Source: RGDT01 sp964630925 (GTDB taxonomy: Bacteria; Planctomycetota; Planctomycetia; Gemmatales; Gemmataceae). From it: a stretch of DNA of 23,773 bases. Shown here one piece after another: positions 15,524 through 23,734 of the stretch (the stretch's first letter is position 1; every line of letters starts with the position of its first letter). A model generated the notes under the pieces. It ran no database searches and was not told where the DNA came from. It saw nothing but the letters and a program-made list of their open reading frames with translations. The translations under genes were made by a program, and so were the position numbers. The stretch lies in contig CAZVZK010000156.1 of the NCBI GenBank assembly GCA_964630925.1, positions 1 through 23,773 of the forward strand. Reading direction: 5' to 3'.

Positions 15524-17743
15524 TCACTTCGGCGCCCCCAGGTGCTTCTTGAAGAACCCCGCGAACCGGCCGTACAGCCGTTGCATCACCACGGGGTCGG
15601 GGACGAGGTGCGTCAGGCCGGACAGCGGCAGCATCTCGAACTCCTTGCCCTCGCGGAACAGGGCGTCGCCCAGCCGCAGCGAGTGGCGGAAGTAGACGTT
15701 ATCGTCCGCCGTCCCGTGGACGAGCATCAGCGGCACCTTGAGCGACTTCGCGTGCGGGAGCAGCGAGCCCTCGGTGTAGCCGTCCTCGATTTTGTCTATC
15801 GGGGGTGGGCCTCCGGCTTTACCCCCCCCCGCCCCCCCCCGCTTGGCGGGAAGCCCCAGGTAACGCTCGGTGTAATGCGTGTCGTAGTCGAGCCACTCCG
15901 TCACGGGGGCGCCGGCGATGGCGCACTTGAAGATGTCGCCGCGCTTCAGGGCGGCGCACGCGGCCATGTAGCCTCCGAACGACCAGCCGTAGATGCCGAC
16001 GCGATCCTTGTCCATCTCGGGGAACTTCTCGCAGAGGGCCTTCAGGCCGGCGATCTGGTCCTCCAGCGGGATCGAGCCGAACTTCTTGTAGACGGCGCGT
16101 TCCCAATCACGGCCACGGTTCGGCGTGCCGCGCCCGTCGATGCCGACGACGATGAAGCCGAGGTCGGCGACCCACTGGTCGATGAGTCGGCGGTTCATCT
16201 GCGCCAGCACCTCCTGATGGTGCGGCCCGCCGTAGACGTGGACGATGACGGGGTACTTCTTGGCCTTATCGAACTCGCGCGGGCGGATGACCGTGGTGTA
16301 GAAGCCCTCGCCCGCGCCGACCTTCTGGATGGTCTGGCTGACCTTGAACGGCGGCTCCTCGGCGACGGAGGGCAGCTCGCCGAGTTTCTTGCCGTCGGGG
16401 GCGTGGACGGTGCTGCGTGGCATGGCGTCGAGGGTGGATGAGGTGAGGATGTAGTGTCCGGTCTTCCCGAACTCCGCGGAGTGCAGGCCGGCCCCCTCGG
16501 AGAGGGGGAAGACCAAATCGGCCCTGCCAAGGCCCATGAGCCCGACGGGTAAGGGGCTCTGGCAGGCGTGCTGCCGGGTAGGGTCGGTTGAGGCGAGGAA
16601 AGAGATTGTCCTGTCCTCGTACCGCAGGATCGAACGGAAGCCTGACTTCGCGTCGAGGATGACGCGGCGGGTGCCTGTCGCCCCATTCACGCGGACGAGC
16701 TCAGGGCCGGCCTTGCCGTCGGCGTGCCAGAGGAAACTCCCTTCGTTGACCCAGTGCGGCTTGTCGTGGTTGAGGTTCAGCCACGCCTTGTCCTTCTCGA
16801 CGAGCAGCGTCGTCGTCTCCCCCGTCGTCGGGTCGGCCTTGAGAAGCACCTGCTCTTGCTGCAATCGGTCCTGCACGAGCAGCGTCAACCCGCCCTTCTG
16901 CCAATCGACGCGGGCGAGGTACGGATACTTCTTGGCGTCCCACTTCACCCAGATCGGATCGCCCACCCCGCCGGGCGGCGTGATGCCGAGGCTGACCGCC
17001 ACGTTCTTCTTGCCGGGGCGGGGGTAGTACTGCGGCAGGCCTTCGCGGTCCGGGTGCGCCGGGTCGGCGACGTGCCACTTCTCGACGCCCGTGTGGTCGC
17101 TCTGCTGGTAGGCGATCTGCTTGCTATCGGGCGACCACCAGTAGCCGGTGAAGCGGCCCATCTCCTCCTGGGCGACGAACTCGGCCACGCCGAGGGGCTT
17201 CACCTCCGTGCCGCCCTTCGTGACCGCCACCTCCGCCTGCGTCTCCGGGTCGATGGTGTGGACGTTATGGTCGAGGACATAGCTGACCAGCTTGCCGTCG
17301 GGCGAGAACTTCGGGTCGAGCAGCGTGCCCTTGCCCGTCTTCAGCTCGACGGCCTTCGCCGTGGCCCGCGTGACGACGTACAGCCGGCCCGACAGCGACA
17401 GCAGGATCCTGTCGGCGTCGGGCGAGAGGTGGTAGTTGGTGAAGCCGCCGACGGTGACGCGCTGGCGCTCGCGGCGGGCCTTCTCCTCCGGCGACAGCTC
17501 CTCCTCGGCCCCTTTGAGCAGCGCCTCCGGCGTCAGCAGCTCGCGCGTCTTGCCGGACGCGATGTCGAACTCGTACAGGCTCATCTTGGCCTGCCGCGGC
17601 TTGGAGCGCAGGAACAGGACGTGCTTGCCGTCGGGCGTGACCTTCGGGCGCGAGGGCCGCCCGAGCATGAAGCCGCGCGTCTGGGCGTGGTCCTTCAGGT
17701 ACGACGTGTCGAGGGGCATGGCGGCCAGCAGCAAGAGGAGCAT
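15524..17743 (-). CDS. Dipeptidyl-peptidase IV-like serine peptidase (family S9B)
   Basis: The 739-aa protein has a short hydrophobic N-terminus (MLLLLLAA) that may be a signal peptide, a beta-propeller of about 30-480, and a C-terminal alpha/beta hydrolase. The catalytic triad is Ser588 in GWSFGG, Asp680 in HGTADDNVYF and His712 in GLTHLVPD. The propeller motif EFVAQEEMGRFTGYWWSPD (about 188-206) contains the paired Glu that bind the substrate amino terminus in DPP-IV, so removal of N-terminal dipeptides is expected. A Gly/Pro-rich insertion (about 634-650) replaces the short N-P-E-G-Y-like turn usual at this place and is encoded by poly-C runs. The start at 17743 gives the normal family length; the ribosome site is weak. 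The gene lies between two structured repeats, downstream of acs on the same strand. Confidence 0.92.
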   Translation of the reverse strand: MLLLLLAAMPLDTSYLKDHAQTRGFMLGRPSRPKVTPDGKHVLFLRSKPRQAKMSLYEFDIASGKTRELLTPEALLKGAEEELSPEEKARRERQRVTVGGFTNYHLSPDADRILLSLSGRLYVVTRATAKAVELKTGKGTLLDPKFSPDGKLVSYVLDHNVHTIDPETQAEVAVTKGGTEVKPLGVAEFVAQEEMGRFTGYWWSPDSKQIAYQQSDHTGVEKWHVADPAHPDREGLPQYYPRPGKKNVAVSLGITPPGGVGDPIWVKWDAKKYPYLARVDWQKGGLTLLVQDRLQQEQVLLKADPTTGETTTLLVEKDKAWLNLNHDKPHWVNEGSFLWHADGKAGPELVRVNGATGTRRVILDAKSGFRSILRYEDRTISFLASTDPTRQHACQSPLPVGLMGLGRADLVFPLSEGAGLHSAEFGKTGHYILTSSTLDAMPRSTVHAPDGKKLGELPSVAEEPPFKVSQTIQKVGAGEGFYTTVIRPREFDKAKKYPVIVHVYGGPHHQEVLAQMNRRLIDQWVADLGFIVVGIDGRGTPNRGRDWERAVYKKFGSIPLEDQIAGLKALCEKFPEMDKDRVGIYGWSFGGYMAACAALKRGDIFKCAIAGAPVTEWLDYDTHYTERYLGLPAKRGGAGGGKAGGPPPIDKIEDGYTEGSLLPHAKSLKVPLMLVHGTADDNVYFRHSLRLGDALFREGKEFEMLPLSGLTHLVPDPVVMQRLYGRFAGFFKKHLGAPK
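15822..15840. repeat. Double C9 homopolymer inside the S9B gene
   Basis: Nine C, one G, then nine C on the plus strand give two poly-G runs in the peptidase coding strand, encoding the Gly-rich insertion. Homopolymers of this length are prone to slippage and to sequencing error. Confidence 0.9.
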
Positions 17744-17760
17744 GGTGGGTCTCGGTGTGA

Positions 17761-17905
17761 CCCAGGGTTCGCAAAGCCTCACCCTGGGCTTTATTCTCGT
17801 CGCCGAAGCGGCTCCAACAGCCAACAGCCAAGAGCGAGGAGCCCCGATTTGGAGCCGCTTCGGCGACCAGATGACAGCCCGGGGTGAGGCTCTGCGAACC
17901 CCGGG
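17761..17905. repeat. REP/BIME-like inverted repeat pair between acs and the S9B gene
   Basis: Left arm 17761-17815 and right arm 17851-17905 (55 bp each) pair at 48 of 55 positions around a 35-bp spacer that contains a CAACAGC-type direct repeat. Each arm also folds on itself: CCCAGGG with CCCTGGG (17761-17767, 17782-17788) on the left, CCCGGGG with CCCCGGG (17878-17884, 17899-17905) on the right, plus GCCG-AAG-CGGC near the inner end. It fills the acs-peptidase gap and may stabilise or end the acs transcript. No transposase is nearby. Confidence 0.88.
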
Positions 17906-17926
17906 ACACGGCGGATGAGGTGACGG

Positions 17927-19873
17927 CTATTCTTCCTCGCGCAGCTTCGCCAGGACGCCGAAGTCCTCGACGGTCGTCGTGTCGCCCGTCGATTCGCGGC
18001 CCGCGGCGATGTCGCGCAGCAGACGCCGCATGATCTTGCCGGAGCGTGTCTTGGGGAGCGCCTCCGTGAAGCGGATGGAGTCGGGCCGGGCGAGGGCGCC
18101 GATCTCCTTGGCGACGTGCTCGCGGAGCTGCTGCTTGAGGGCGTCCGTCGGCTCGTTGCCCTGCTTGAGCGTCACGAAGCAGGCGATCCCCTCGCCCTTG
18201 ATCTCGTCCGGCTGGCCGACGACGGCGGCCTCGGCCACGAGCGGGTGATGCACCAGGGCCGACTCGATCTCCATCGTGGACAGCCGGTGCCCGGCCACGT
18301 TCAGCACGTCATCCACCCGCCCCATGATCCAGATGTACCCGTCGTCGTCCTTCCGCGCCCCGTCGGCGGTGAAGTAGCAGTGCGGCACCTGGCTCCAGTA
18401 TGTCGTCTTGTACCGCTCATCGTCACCGTAGATGGTGCGCATCAGCGACGGCCAGGGGTGCTTGACGACGAGCAGGCCGCCCTGGTTGGGCGGCACGGGC
18501 TTGCCCTCCTTGTCCACCACCTCGGCGAGGATGCCGGGCAACGGCCTCGTGGCGCAGCCGGGCTTGGTGGGCGTCGCGCCGGGGAGCGGAGAGATCATGA
18601 TGGCGCCCGTCTCGGTCTGCCACCAGGTATCGACGATGGGGCATCGCCCGCCGCCGATCACCTCGTGGTACCACATCCACGCCTCGGGGTTGATCGGCTC
18701 GCCCACGGTCCCGAGCAGACGCAGCGACGAGAGGTCATGGCGTTTCGGGTGGGCGTCGCCCCACTTGACGAAGGCGCGGATGGCGGTCGGGGCGGTGTAG
18801 AAGACGGTGACGCCGTACTTCGCGATGATCTCCCAGAAGCGGTCCTCCTTGGGGTGGTTGGGCGCGCCCTCGTACATGACGCAGGTGGTGCCGTTCGCCA
18901 GGGGGCCGTAGACGAGGTAGCTGTGCCCGGTGATCCAGCCGCAGTCGGCGGTGCACCAGTAGACGTCCTCCTCCTTGATGTCGAAGACGAGCCTGTGGGT
19001 GTAGCTCGTGCCGAGGAGGTAGCCGGCGGACGTGTGCAGGACGCCCTTGGGCTTCCCGGTGCTGCCGGACGTGTAGAGGATGAACAGGGGGTGTTCGGAG
19101 TCGAACGGCTGGGCGGGGCAGTCGGCGGAGGCGTCGTTCATCAGCTCGTGCCACCACAGGTCGCGGCCCGCCTTCATGGGGACGGGCTGGCGGCAGCGGT
19201 CGAGGACGATGCACGTCTTGACGGTCGGCGACTTCTCCAGGGCGGCGTCGACGTTGGCCTTCAGCGGGATGAGCTTGCCTCTCCTCCAGCCGCCGTCGGC
19301 GGTGACGACGACCTTCGCCCCGGCGTCGTTGTTGCGGTCGGCGACGGCGTCGGCGGAGAAGCCGCCGAAGATGACGGAGTGGACGGCGCCGATGCGGGCG
19401 CAGGCGAGCATGGCGACCACCAGCTCGGGGACGAGCGGCATGTAGATGGTGACGCGGTCGCCGACGGCGACGCCCTGCTTCTTGAGGACGTTGGCGAACT
19501 TGCACACCTCGCGGTGGAGCATGGCGTAGGTGAGGACGCGCGTGTCGCCCGGCTCGCCCTCCCAGATGAGGGCGGCCTTGTTCTTGCGTGGGCCGGCGAG
19601 GTGGCGGTCGAGGCAGTTGGCGGAGACGTTGAGTTTGCCGCCGACGAACCACTTGCAGTGCGGCTCCTTCCAGTCGAGGACCTTCGTGAAGGGCGTGTCC
19701 CAGGTGAGCGACTGGGCCTGCTCGGCCCAGAACGCCTGCGGGTCGGCGGCGGCCTTCGCGTACATGGCCTCGTAGTCGGCGAGGGACTTGACGTGGGCGT
19801 CGGCGGAGAAGGCGGGGGGCGGGGCGAAGGAGCGTGTCTCCTTGAGGACGCTGGTGATGTTCGGCGTGGACAT
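17927..19873 (-). CDS. acsA: Acetyl-CoA synthetase (AMP-forming)
   Basis: The 648-aa enzyme activates acetate to acetyl-CoA through acetyl-AMP in the cytoplasm. It has the ANL-superfamily P-loop YTSGSTGKPKG (267-277), the acetate-pocket/A5 motif DTWWQTETG, the hinge region GRVDDVLNVAGHRL and the C-terminal PKTRSGK with catalytic Lys613, the residue acetylated in relatives to shut the enzyme off. The N-terminal WFVGGKLNVSANCLDRH and WEGEPGD segments are typical of Acs rather than propionyl- or acyl-CoA synthetases. The length is within the usual 640-660. The start at 19873 was chosen by family length; the longer open frame upstream crosses into the divergent winged-helix gene and is not coding. 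The gene is followed by the inverted repeat pair. No acetyltransferase or deacetylase gene is adjacent. Confidence 0.96.
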   Translation of the reverse strand: MSTPNITSVLKETRSFAPPPAFSADAHVKSLADYEAMYAKAAADPQAFWAEQAQSLTWDTPFTKVLDWKEPHCKWFVGGKLNVSANCLDRHLAGPRKNKAALIWEGEPGDTRVLTYAMLHREVCKFANVLKKQGVAVGDRVTIYMPLVPELVVAMLACARIGAVHSVIFGGFSADAVADRNNDAGAKVVVTADGGWRRGKLIPLKANVDAALEKSPTVKTCIVLDRCRQPVPMKAGRDLWWHELMNDASADCPAQPFDSEHPLFILYTSGSTGKPKGVLHTSAGYLLGTSYTHRLVFDIKEEDVYWCTADCGWITGHSYLVYGPLANGTTCVMYEGAPNHPKEDRFWEIIAKYGVTVFYTAPTAIRAFVKWGDAHPKRHDLSSLRLLGTVGEPINPEAWMWYHEVIGGGRCPIVDTWWQTETGAIMISPLPGATPTKPGCATRPLPGILAEVVDKEGKPVPPNQGGLLVVKHPWPSLMRTIYGDDERYKTTYWSQVPHCYFTADGARKDDDGYIWIMGRVDDVLNVAGHRLSTMEIESALVHHPLVAEAAVVGQPDEIKGEGIACFVTLKQGNEPTDALKQQLREHVAKEIGALARPDSIRFTEALPKTRSGKIMRRLLRDIAAGRESTGDTTTVEDFGVLAKLREEE

Positions 19874-20039
19874 GGGTACGGCCCCGGTGCGGGTGGGAGA
19901 GCTATCCGGTAGAGGTAGGGGAGCGGGGGCGTGCGTCAAGGAGGGCGGGCGGGGCGTCGGCGGGTGCTTTCCCGTTGACTTCGGGTGCCGGATGATTACT
20001 TTCGATGGGGAAGAGCCCCCGCAAGCCAGGAACCCCCCG
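19874..20039. promoter_or_regulatory. Divergent intergenic region between acsA and the winged-helix operon
   Basis: For the plus-strand operon, TTGACT (19975-19980) is one base from the -35 consensus, with GATTAC (19994-19999) and ACTTTC (19998-20003) as poor -10 choices. For acsA, TTGACG on the minus strand (19939-19934) is a -35-like hexamer without a good -10. No clear palindrome was seen. Confidence 0.33.
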
Positions 20040-21380
20040 ATGAGCGATGAAGCCGCACCGTCCCTCGGCGACGTGATCGTCGCCGCCCTCAAGGATTCGC
20101 CGCACCCCCTGACGTTCAAGGAGGTGCTGAAGAAGCTGCCGAAGCGTCCGAAGAAGGTGGACGCGGCGGCGTATGAGGGGCGGATCACGGGGGCGCTGGA
20201 CGACGAGACGCGATCCGGGCGGGCGTTCTCCGCGCCGTCCGGGAAGGGCGGGGCGGTGCGCTACTGGGGCCGGGACGAGAGGCAGGTGCTGCGCGAGAAG
20301 GCGCTGGAGCTGGCCGCGACCCCGGCGGAGCAGGCGAAGCTGGTGAAGGCGGCCGCGAAGGAGGTGAAGGGGGCGGACCTCGCATTCGTCGAGGGGCTGG
20401 TGCAGGACGCGGTCACCGCGGGGGCGCTGTTCACGCACCCGCCGAAGAAGAAGGGGGGGCCGCTGATCGGCTCGTCGCCGCCGCCCCCTCCGCCACCGCC
20501 CCCGGCCCCGGTGAATGACTCGCTCATCGAGGCGCTGAGATCGGCGGAGCGCCCGCTGGCGATGAATGAGCTGCTGAAGGCGCTGCCGAAGGCCCCTGCG
20601 GGGGAGAAGGCCCCGGCGTACAGGGATAGGATCGAGGCGGCGTTGGCAGAGGAGCTGCGTTCGGGGCGGGCGTTCTCGTGCCCGTCGGGGAAGGCGGAGG
20701 CGGTGCGGTACTGGGGGAAGGACGAGCGGCATTACCTGCGCGAGAAGGCGCTGGAGGTTGCGGCGAAGCCGGCCACGCTGGGGGCGCTGGCGAAGGCGGT
20801 GTCGCGGGAGGTGAAGGCGGAGGCGTCGTACGTCGAAGGCCTGCTGCGCGACATGATCGGGTCGGAGGTGCTGTATACGTACCCGACGAAGGGGCTGATC
20901 GCCTCGTCGCCGCCGCCCCCGGTGCTGCCGCCGCTGGAGCAGGGCAAGCACCCGGCGGCGGTGAGGAAGCTCTTCGAGGGCTGCCTGAAGCTGGCGGCGG
21001 CGGCGGGTGTTGGGCTGGCGGATGTGCTGGCGGCGGTACGGAGACAGGGTGAAGCCACCCCCGCGTCGTCGGTCGCCGTCCCGGCGTCCGACGAGGCGCC
21101 GGCAGAGCCGGCCCCGGCGACGCTGGCGGATGAGGACATCGAGCGACGCATCCTCGACGCCGTCGAGCGCGAGGGGACGATGTCGTTGAAGGAGCTACGG
21201 CACCAGATGCCGGAGGGCGGGCGCGGGGAGGCGTTCGACCGGGCCGTCCTGGGGCTGGAGGACCGCAAGCTGGTGAGTCTGAGCAGGGATGTGGATGCGA
21301 CCCATTTCGGTGCCGATGAGCAGGCGGAGTACATACGCGAAGGTGAGATCCTCTTCACATCGATCGCCAAGCGGAGCTGA
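20040..21380 (+). CDS. Duplicated winged-helix-like repeat protein, first gene of an unassigned operon
   Basis: I do not recognise this 446-aa protein as a named family. It has two similar units, about 10-135 and 160-286. Each begins with a winged-helix-like part (LTFKEVLKKLP / LAMNELLKALP), passes through a nearly identical block (RSGRAFS-PSGK, AVRYWG-DER, LREKALE) and ends in a second HTH-like part (AFVEGLVQDAVTAGALFTHP / SYVEGLLRDMIGSEVLYTYP). Proline linkers (nine Pro near 147-155 and a second near 290-297) separate them from a helical segment (302-335) and a third winged-helix-like module (362-446, MSLKELRHQMP then LGLEDRKLVSLSRD). Flexible linkers between DNA- or protein-binding modules suggest a scaffold or sensor. 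AGGAA before 20040 and a promoter-like TTGACT support the start. It ends 3 nt before the ATPase gene, so the two are surely co-transcribed. Confidence 0.8.
   Translation: MSDEAAPSLGDVIVAALKDSPHPLTFKEVLKKLPKRPKKVDAAAYEGRITGALDDETRSGRAFSAPSGKGGAVRYWGRDERQVLREKALELAATPAEQAKLVKAAAKEVKGADLAFVEGLVQDAVTAGALFTHPPKKKGGPLIGSSPPPPPPPPPAPVNDSLIEALRSAERPLAMNELLKALPKAPAGEKAPAYRDRIEAALAEELRSGRAFSCPSGKAEAVRYWGKDERHYLREKALEVAAKPATLGALAKAVSREVKAEASYVEGLLRDMIGSEVLYTYPTKGLIASSPPPPVLPPLEQGKHPAAVRKLFEGCLKLAAAAGVGLADVLAAVRRQGEATPASSVAVPASDEAPAEPAPATLADEDIERRILDAVEREGTMSLKELRHQMPEGGRGEAFDRAVLGLEDRKLVSLSRDVDATHFGADEQAEYIREGEILFTSIAKRS
20067..20897 (+). repeat. Internal tandem duplication within the winged-helix gene
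   Basis: Two units of about 375 bp (near 20067-20444 and 20520-20897) are alike in protein and visibly alike in DNA, for example around 20215-20330 and 20656-20775. The second copy has Cys for Ala in the SGRAFS-PSGK block. The similarity suggests duplication within this gene. Confidence 0.75.
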
Positions 21381-21383
21381 GCC

Positions 21384-23252
21384 ATGCTGTCGCCTACTCT
21401 GAACAATCCCTTCCTGGACATCAAGTCGGACCACACGGAGTCGTTGCCGCCCGGCGATGTCCCGGAGCTGCACGAGGACATCGCCCGGTGTTACCGTGAG
21501 GCCGTCAGGCACGCGCGCCGGATCGGGCAGGGTTTCGGGATCATCAGCGCGGGCGACGCCGGGAGTGGCAAATCGCATCTGATCGCCCGGTTACGCCACG
21601 AGCTGGACCATGACCCGAATGCCGTCCTCGTCACCCTCCGGTTACGGGCCGGCTCACTCGGCAACCTTTGGAGGCCGGTCCGGCAGCAGCTGTTCGAGGA
21701 GCTGCTCCGCCAGTTCGTATTTACGGAGGCCGGCGCGAACGGGCTCTTGCGTCTGCTACGCAATCGATTCCCTCAGTGGGCCGCCGCCCAGGCCCAGGCT
21801 GGGGGGCTCCTGGGCTGGCTCATCGGCCGATCACGCCATGCCGACCTTCGCCCCCACCTGGACGAGTTCGCCAGGAGCCAACCGCTGTCGTATGAACTCC
21901 TCAAGGTCCTCCCTCAGTTGGCCAACCCTGAGCTCGCTGGCATCGCGGACCAATGGCTCCGGGGCCGCCAGCTCGGGGAGGATGACCTCAGGGCGCTCGG
22001 GCTGGCTCCCGTCTTCCCGTCCGAACGTGAGCGGGAAGAGCTAGCAGCCGATGTCGTCCTCTCCTTCCTTCGCCTCGCCGGCGACAAGACGACGCTTGTC
22101 CTCTGCTTCGACGAGGTCGAGGCGATCCAGGCCGGGAATACGGACAGGGCGGTCCTGCGGGAATTCGCGACGATGGCCGTGACGCTTCTGGGCATGCCCG
22201 GCCCGAGGGTCGTGCTCACGACGCTCCGTTTCGACCTTCACACGGCCCTGAAGCAGGCGGCCGATGCCACCAGCATGCAGAAGATGGCGGTGCAAGGCAC
22301 GCAGTTCATGAAGGTCATCGAGTGGGAGCAGATGCTCCGCATCATTAACGCCCGTTTGGACGCCGATCCCGCCTGCCGCGAGGAGCGTCTCCTCCATCCG
22401 CCAGGCAGCCACTGGCCGTTCGGGCTGAAGTTCCTGGAGGAGCTACATCGGACGCACAAGCGCATCCTGACGCCAAGGCATATCCTCATGGCTTGCGGCC
22501 AGGAGTTCACTCGTCTCCAGACAGACTGCCGCACGCCGGTCGAGCTCGTTCGCACCGACCCAGCTCCTGGGGAGGAAGGGCAGGGCGGCGACAAGCCCCC
22601 GAAAGTCTCGCGTGTCCTGCGCAAGCAGCTTGAGGAGGCATGGGAAGAATACGCCGGCCGCTACAAGAAGTTGCCACAGAGTGTAAAGTTCGATGTCGCG
22701 TTCTCCAACGGGCTCCCCTGGCTGGCCCACCTGCTCGATCTGCCCTACTCTCGGAGCGAGGGCGGCCATCCGGGCATCGATGACGTGAATCTCGTCTTCT
22801 TCTCGCGGCAGAAGGGCCAGAAATCGATTGGCGTCTCGCTGTGCAACGATCAACCAATGTCCCTCTGGAGGCGGTTGGACCGGATCAAGAAGCAGTGGTC
22901 GGCCAACCGCGGCAAGACTCTCGGCAGGCTCCATCTGCTGCGGTACGCCGACGAGCGGGTGACGGCCACCGCCCAGGAGAGGTTGGCCGGGCTGCGCGAC
23001 GAAGGCGTACAAGTCCATCTGATCCCGACGCAGCCTCTCGCGGAGCTGGCCGCCTACCAGACGATGCTCGCGGAGTCCCAGAAGGGCGACCTCGCCCGAC
23101 CAAGCGGCCGCCCGATTGAGCGTGATGAGTACGAAGCGTGGGTCAAGGAGCACCTCCCCGAGACGCACAGCGTCAAGGAGCTGCTCGACGCCGTGTTTGG
23201 CACGACGCGGCCCGTGGATGCGAGGCGCGAGCCGGCGGGGGCGACCGCATGA
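21384..23252 (+). CDS. AAA/STAND-like P-loop ATPase with unusual C-terminal alpha/beta domain
   Basis: The 622-aa protein has an N-terminal ATPase: Walker A GDAGSGKS (57-64), Walker B LVLCFDEVE (238-245) and a sensor-1-like strand PRVVLTTLRFD (274-284). The overall plan resembles ORC/Cdc6- or STAND-type NTPases. A helical region follows (about 310-430). The C-terminal part (about 435-565) alternates strands and helices: DDVNLVFF, KSIGVSLCN, a helix, GRLHLLRYADERVT and GVQVHLIP. This order recalls a restriction-endonuclease-like fold in which the Asp (466/467) is kept but the E-x-K pair is lost; that reading is tentative. GGAG at 21373-21376 supports the ATG. Codon choice looks more mixed and less GC-rich than in neighbouring housekeeping genes. 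The stop overlaps the next start. It is probably the engine of a three-protein system; the named family is unknown to me. Confidence 0.83.
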   Translation: MLSPTLNNPFLDIKSDHTESLPPGDVPELHEDIARCYREAVRHARRIGQGFGIISAGDAGSGKSHLIARLRHELDHDPNAVLVTLRLRAGSLGNLWRPVRQQLFEELLRQFVFTEAGANGLLRLLRNRFPQWAAAQAQAGGLLGWLIGRSRHADLRPHLDEFARSQPLSYELLKVLPQLANPELAGIADQWLRGRQLGEDDLRALGLAPVFPSEREREELAADVVLSFLRLAGDKTTLVLCFDEVEAIQAGNTDRAVLREFATMAVTLLGMPGPRVVLTTLRFDLHTALKQAADATSMQKMAVQGTQFMKVIEWEQMLRIINARLDADPACREERLLHPPGSHWPFGLKFLEELHRTHKRILTPRHILMACGQEFTRLQTDCRTPVELVRTDPAPGEEGQGGDKPPKVSRVLRKQLEEAWEEYAGRYKKLPQSVKFDVAFSNGLPWLAHLLDLPYSRSEGGHPGIDDVNLVFFSRQKGQKSIGVSLCNDQPMSLWRRLDRIKKQWSANRGKTLGRLHLLRYADERVTATAQERLAGLRDEGVQVHLIPTQPLAELAAYQTMLAESQKGDLARPSGRPIERDEYEAWVKEHLPETHSVKELLDAVFGTTRPVDARREPAGATA

Positions 23253-23602
23253 ACACGCCGGCGCCGGAGCGCGAGGCCGACCGCCTCATCTTCGCCGGCC
23301 TCCTCGGCCTGGCCGCCGCCGGCGTGATCCAGCTCTCCGACAAGAGTGATCTGGCCGCCGCCCAGCTCGTCGAGGTCTACGCCTTCGCCGTCGCCATCCC
23401 CCTCCTGGCTGTCGGCCTCGTCACGGATTACGCACGGCGGGCGGGCGAGACGATCCCCCTGTGGCGCGAGGCCCTCGGCCTGCTCGGCGCCGTGGCCGCC
23501 GTCGTCGGCCTCGGGGCGTTGTTCTTCCACTTCGGCACCGGCCCCGGAGTCGTCTTCGTCGCCGTCACCGTCCTCGGCGTCGTCCTCGTCCGCCTGCTTT
23601 GA
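23249..23602 (+). CDS. Small four-helix membrane protein, third gene of the ATPase operon
   Basis: The 117-aa protein has four predicted membrane helices (about 13-29, 41-60, 73-92 and 97-117) joined by short loops, with charged residues mainly in the EREADR start, the KSD loop and the YARRAGE loop. No known family is recognised. Its ATG overlaps the ATPase stop as ATGA, so translation is coupled and the two products are probably made in fixed ratio and work together. Small membrane proteins coupled to regulatory ATPases often serve as membrane anchors or, in defence modules, as membrane-acting effectors; which applies here cannot be decided from sequence. It ends the operon: the next 90 bases have no gene. 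Confidence 0.8.
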   Translation: MNTPAPEREADRLIFAGLLGLAAAGVIQLSDKSDLAAAQLVEVYAFAVAIPLLAVGLVTDYARRAGETIPLWREALGLLGAVAAVVGLGALFFHFGTGPGVVFVAVTVLGVVLVRLL

Positions 23603-23698
23603 CTGCCCGCCGGGTAACCGTTCCGGACAACTGGAGTTGGACAGAATTCGACGGGGAGGGCGGCCACGGCGCAGGTGTCAGCGGCCTGACCACTGGCC

Positions 23699-23734
23699 CT
23701 GAAACGCAAATCCTCGGCTGAATTTGCATTTCAG
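23699..23734. terminator. Hairpin after the ATPase operon
   Basis: CTGAAACGCAAAT (23699-23711) pairs at 12 of 13 positions with ATTTGCATTTCAG (23722-23734) around a 10-nt loop. The stem is AT-richer than the surroundings and has no long U-run, so it is either a terminator-like structure for the operon or the edge of a different element. The 171 bases from 23603 to the window end contain no gene I can support. Confidence 0.45.

Noticed and set aside
17265..17909. Minus-strand open frame spanning the inverted repeat into the peptidase gene
   Set aside because: It reads the repeat and then the peptidase gene in another frame; the S9B frame has full domain support.
18116..19912. A 598-codon plus-strand frame opposite acsA
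   Set aside because: Acs motifs are intact on the other strand; the plus-strand product has repetitive Val/Gly/Asp/Arg composition and no domain.
19788..20039. Extended N-terminus for the winged-helix protein, including an ATG at 19992
   Set aside because: The upstream part overlaps the acsA start and promoter-like elements. The start at 20040 has a plausible ribosome site and the repeat unit begins soon after it.
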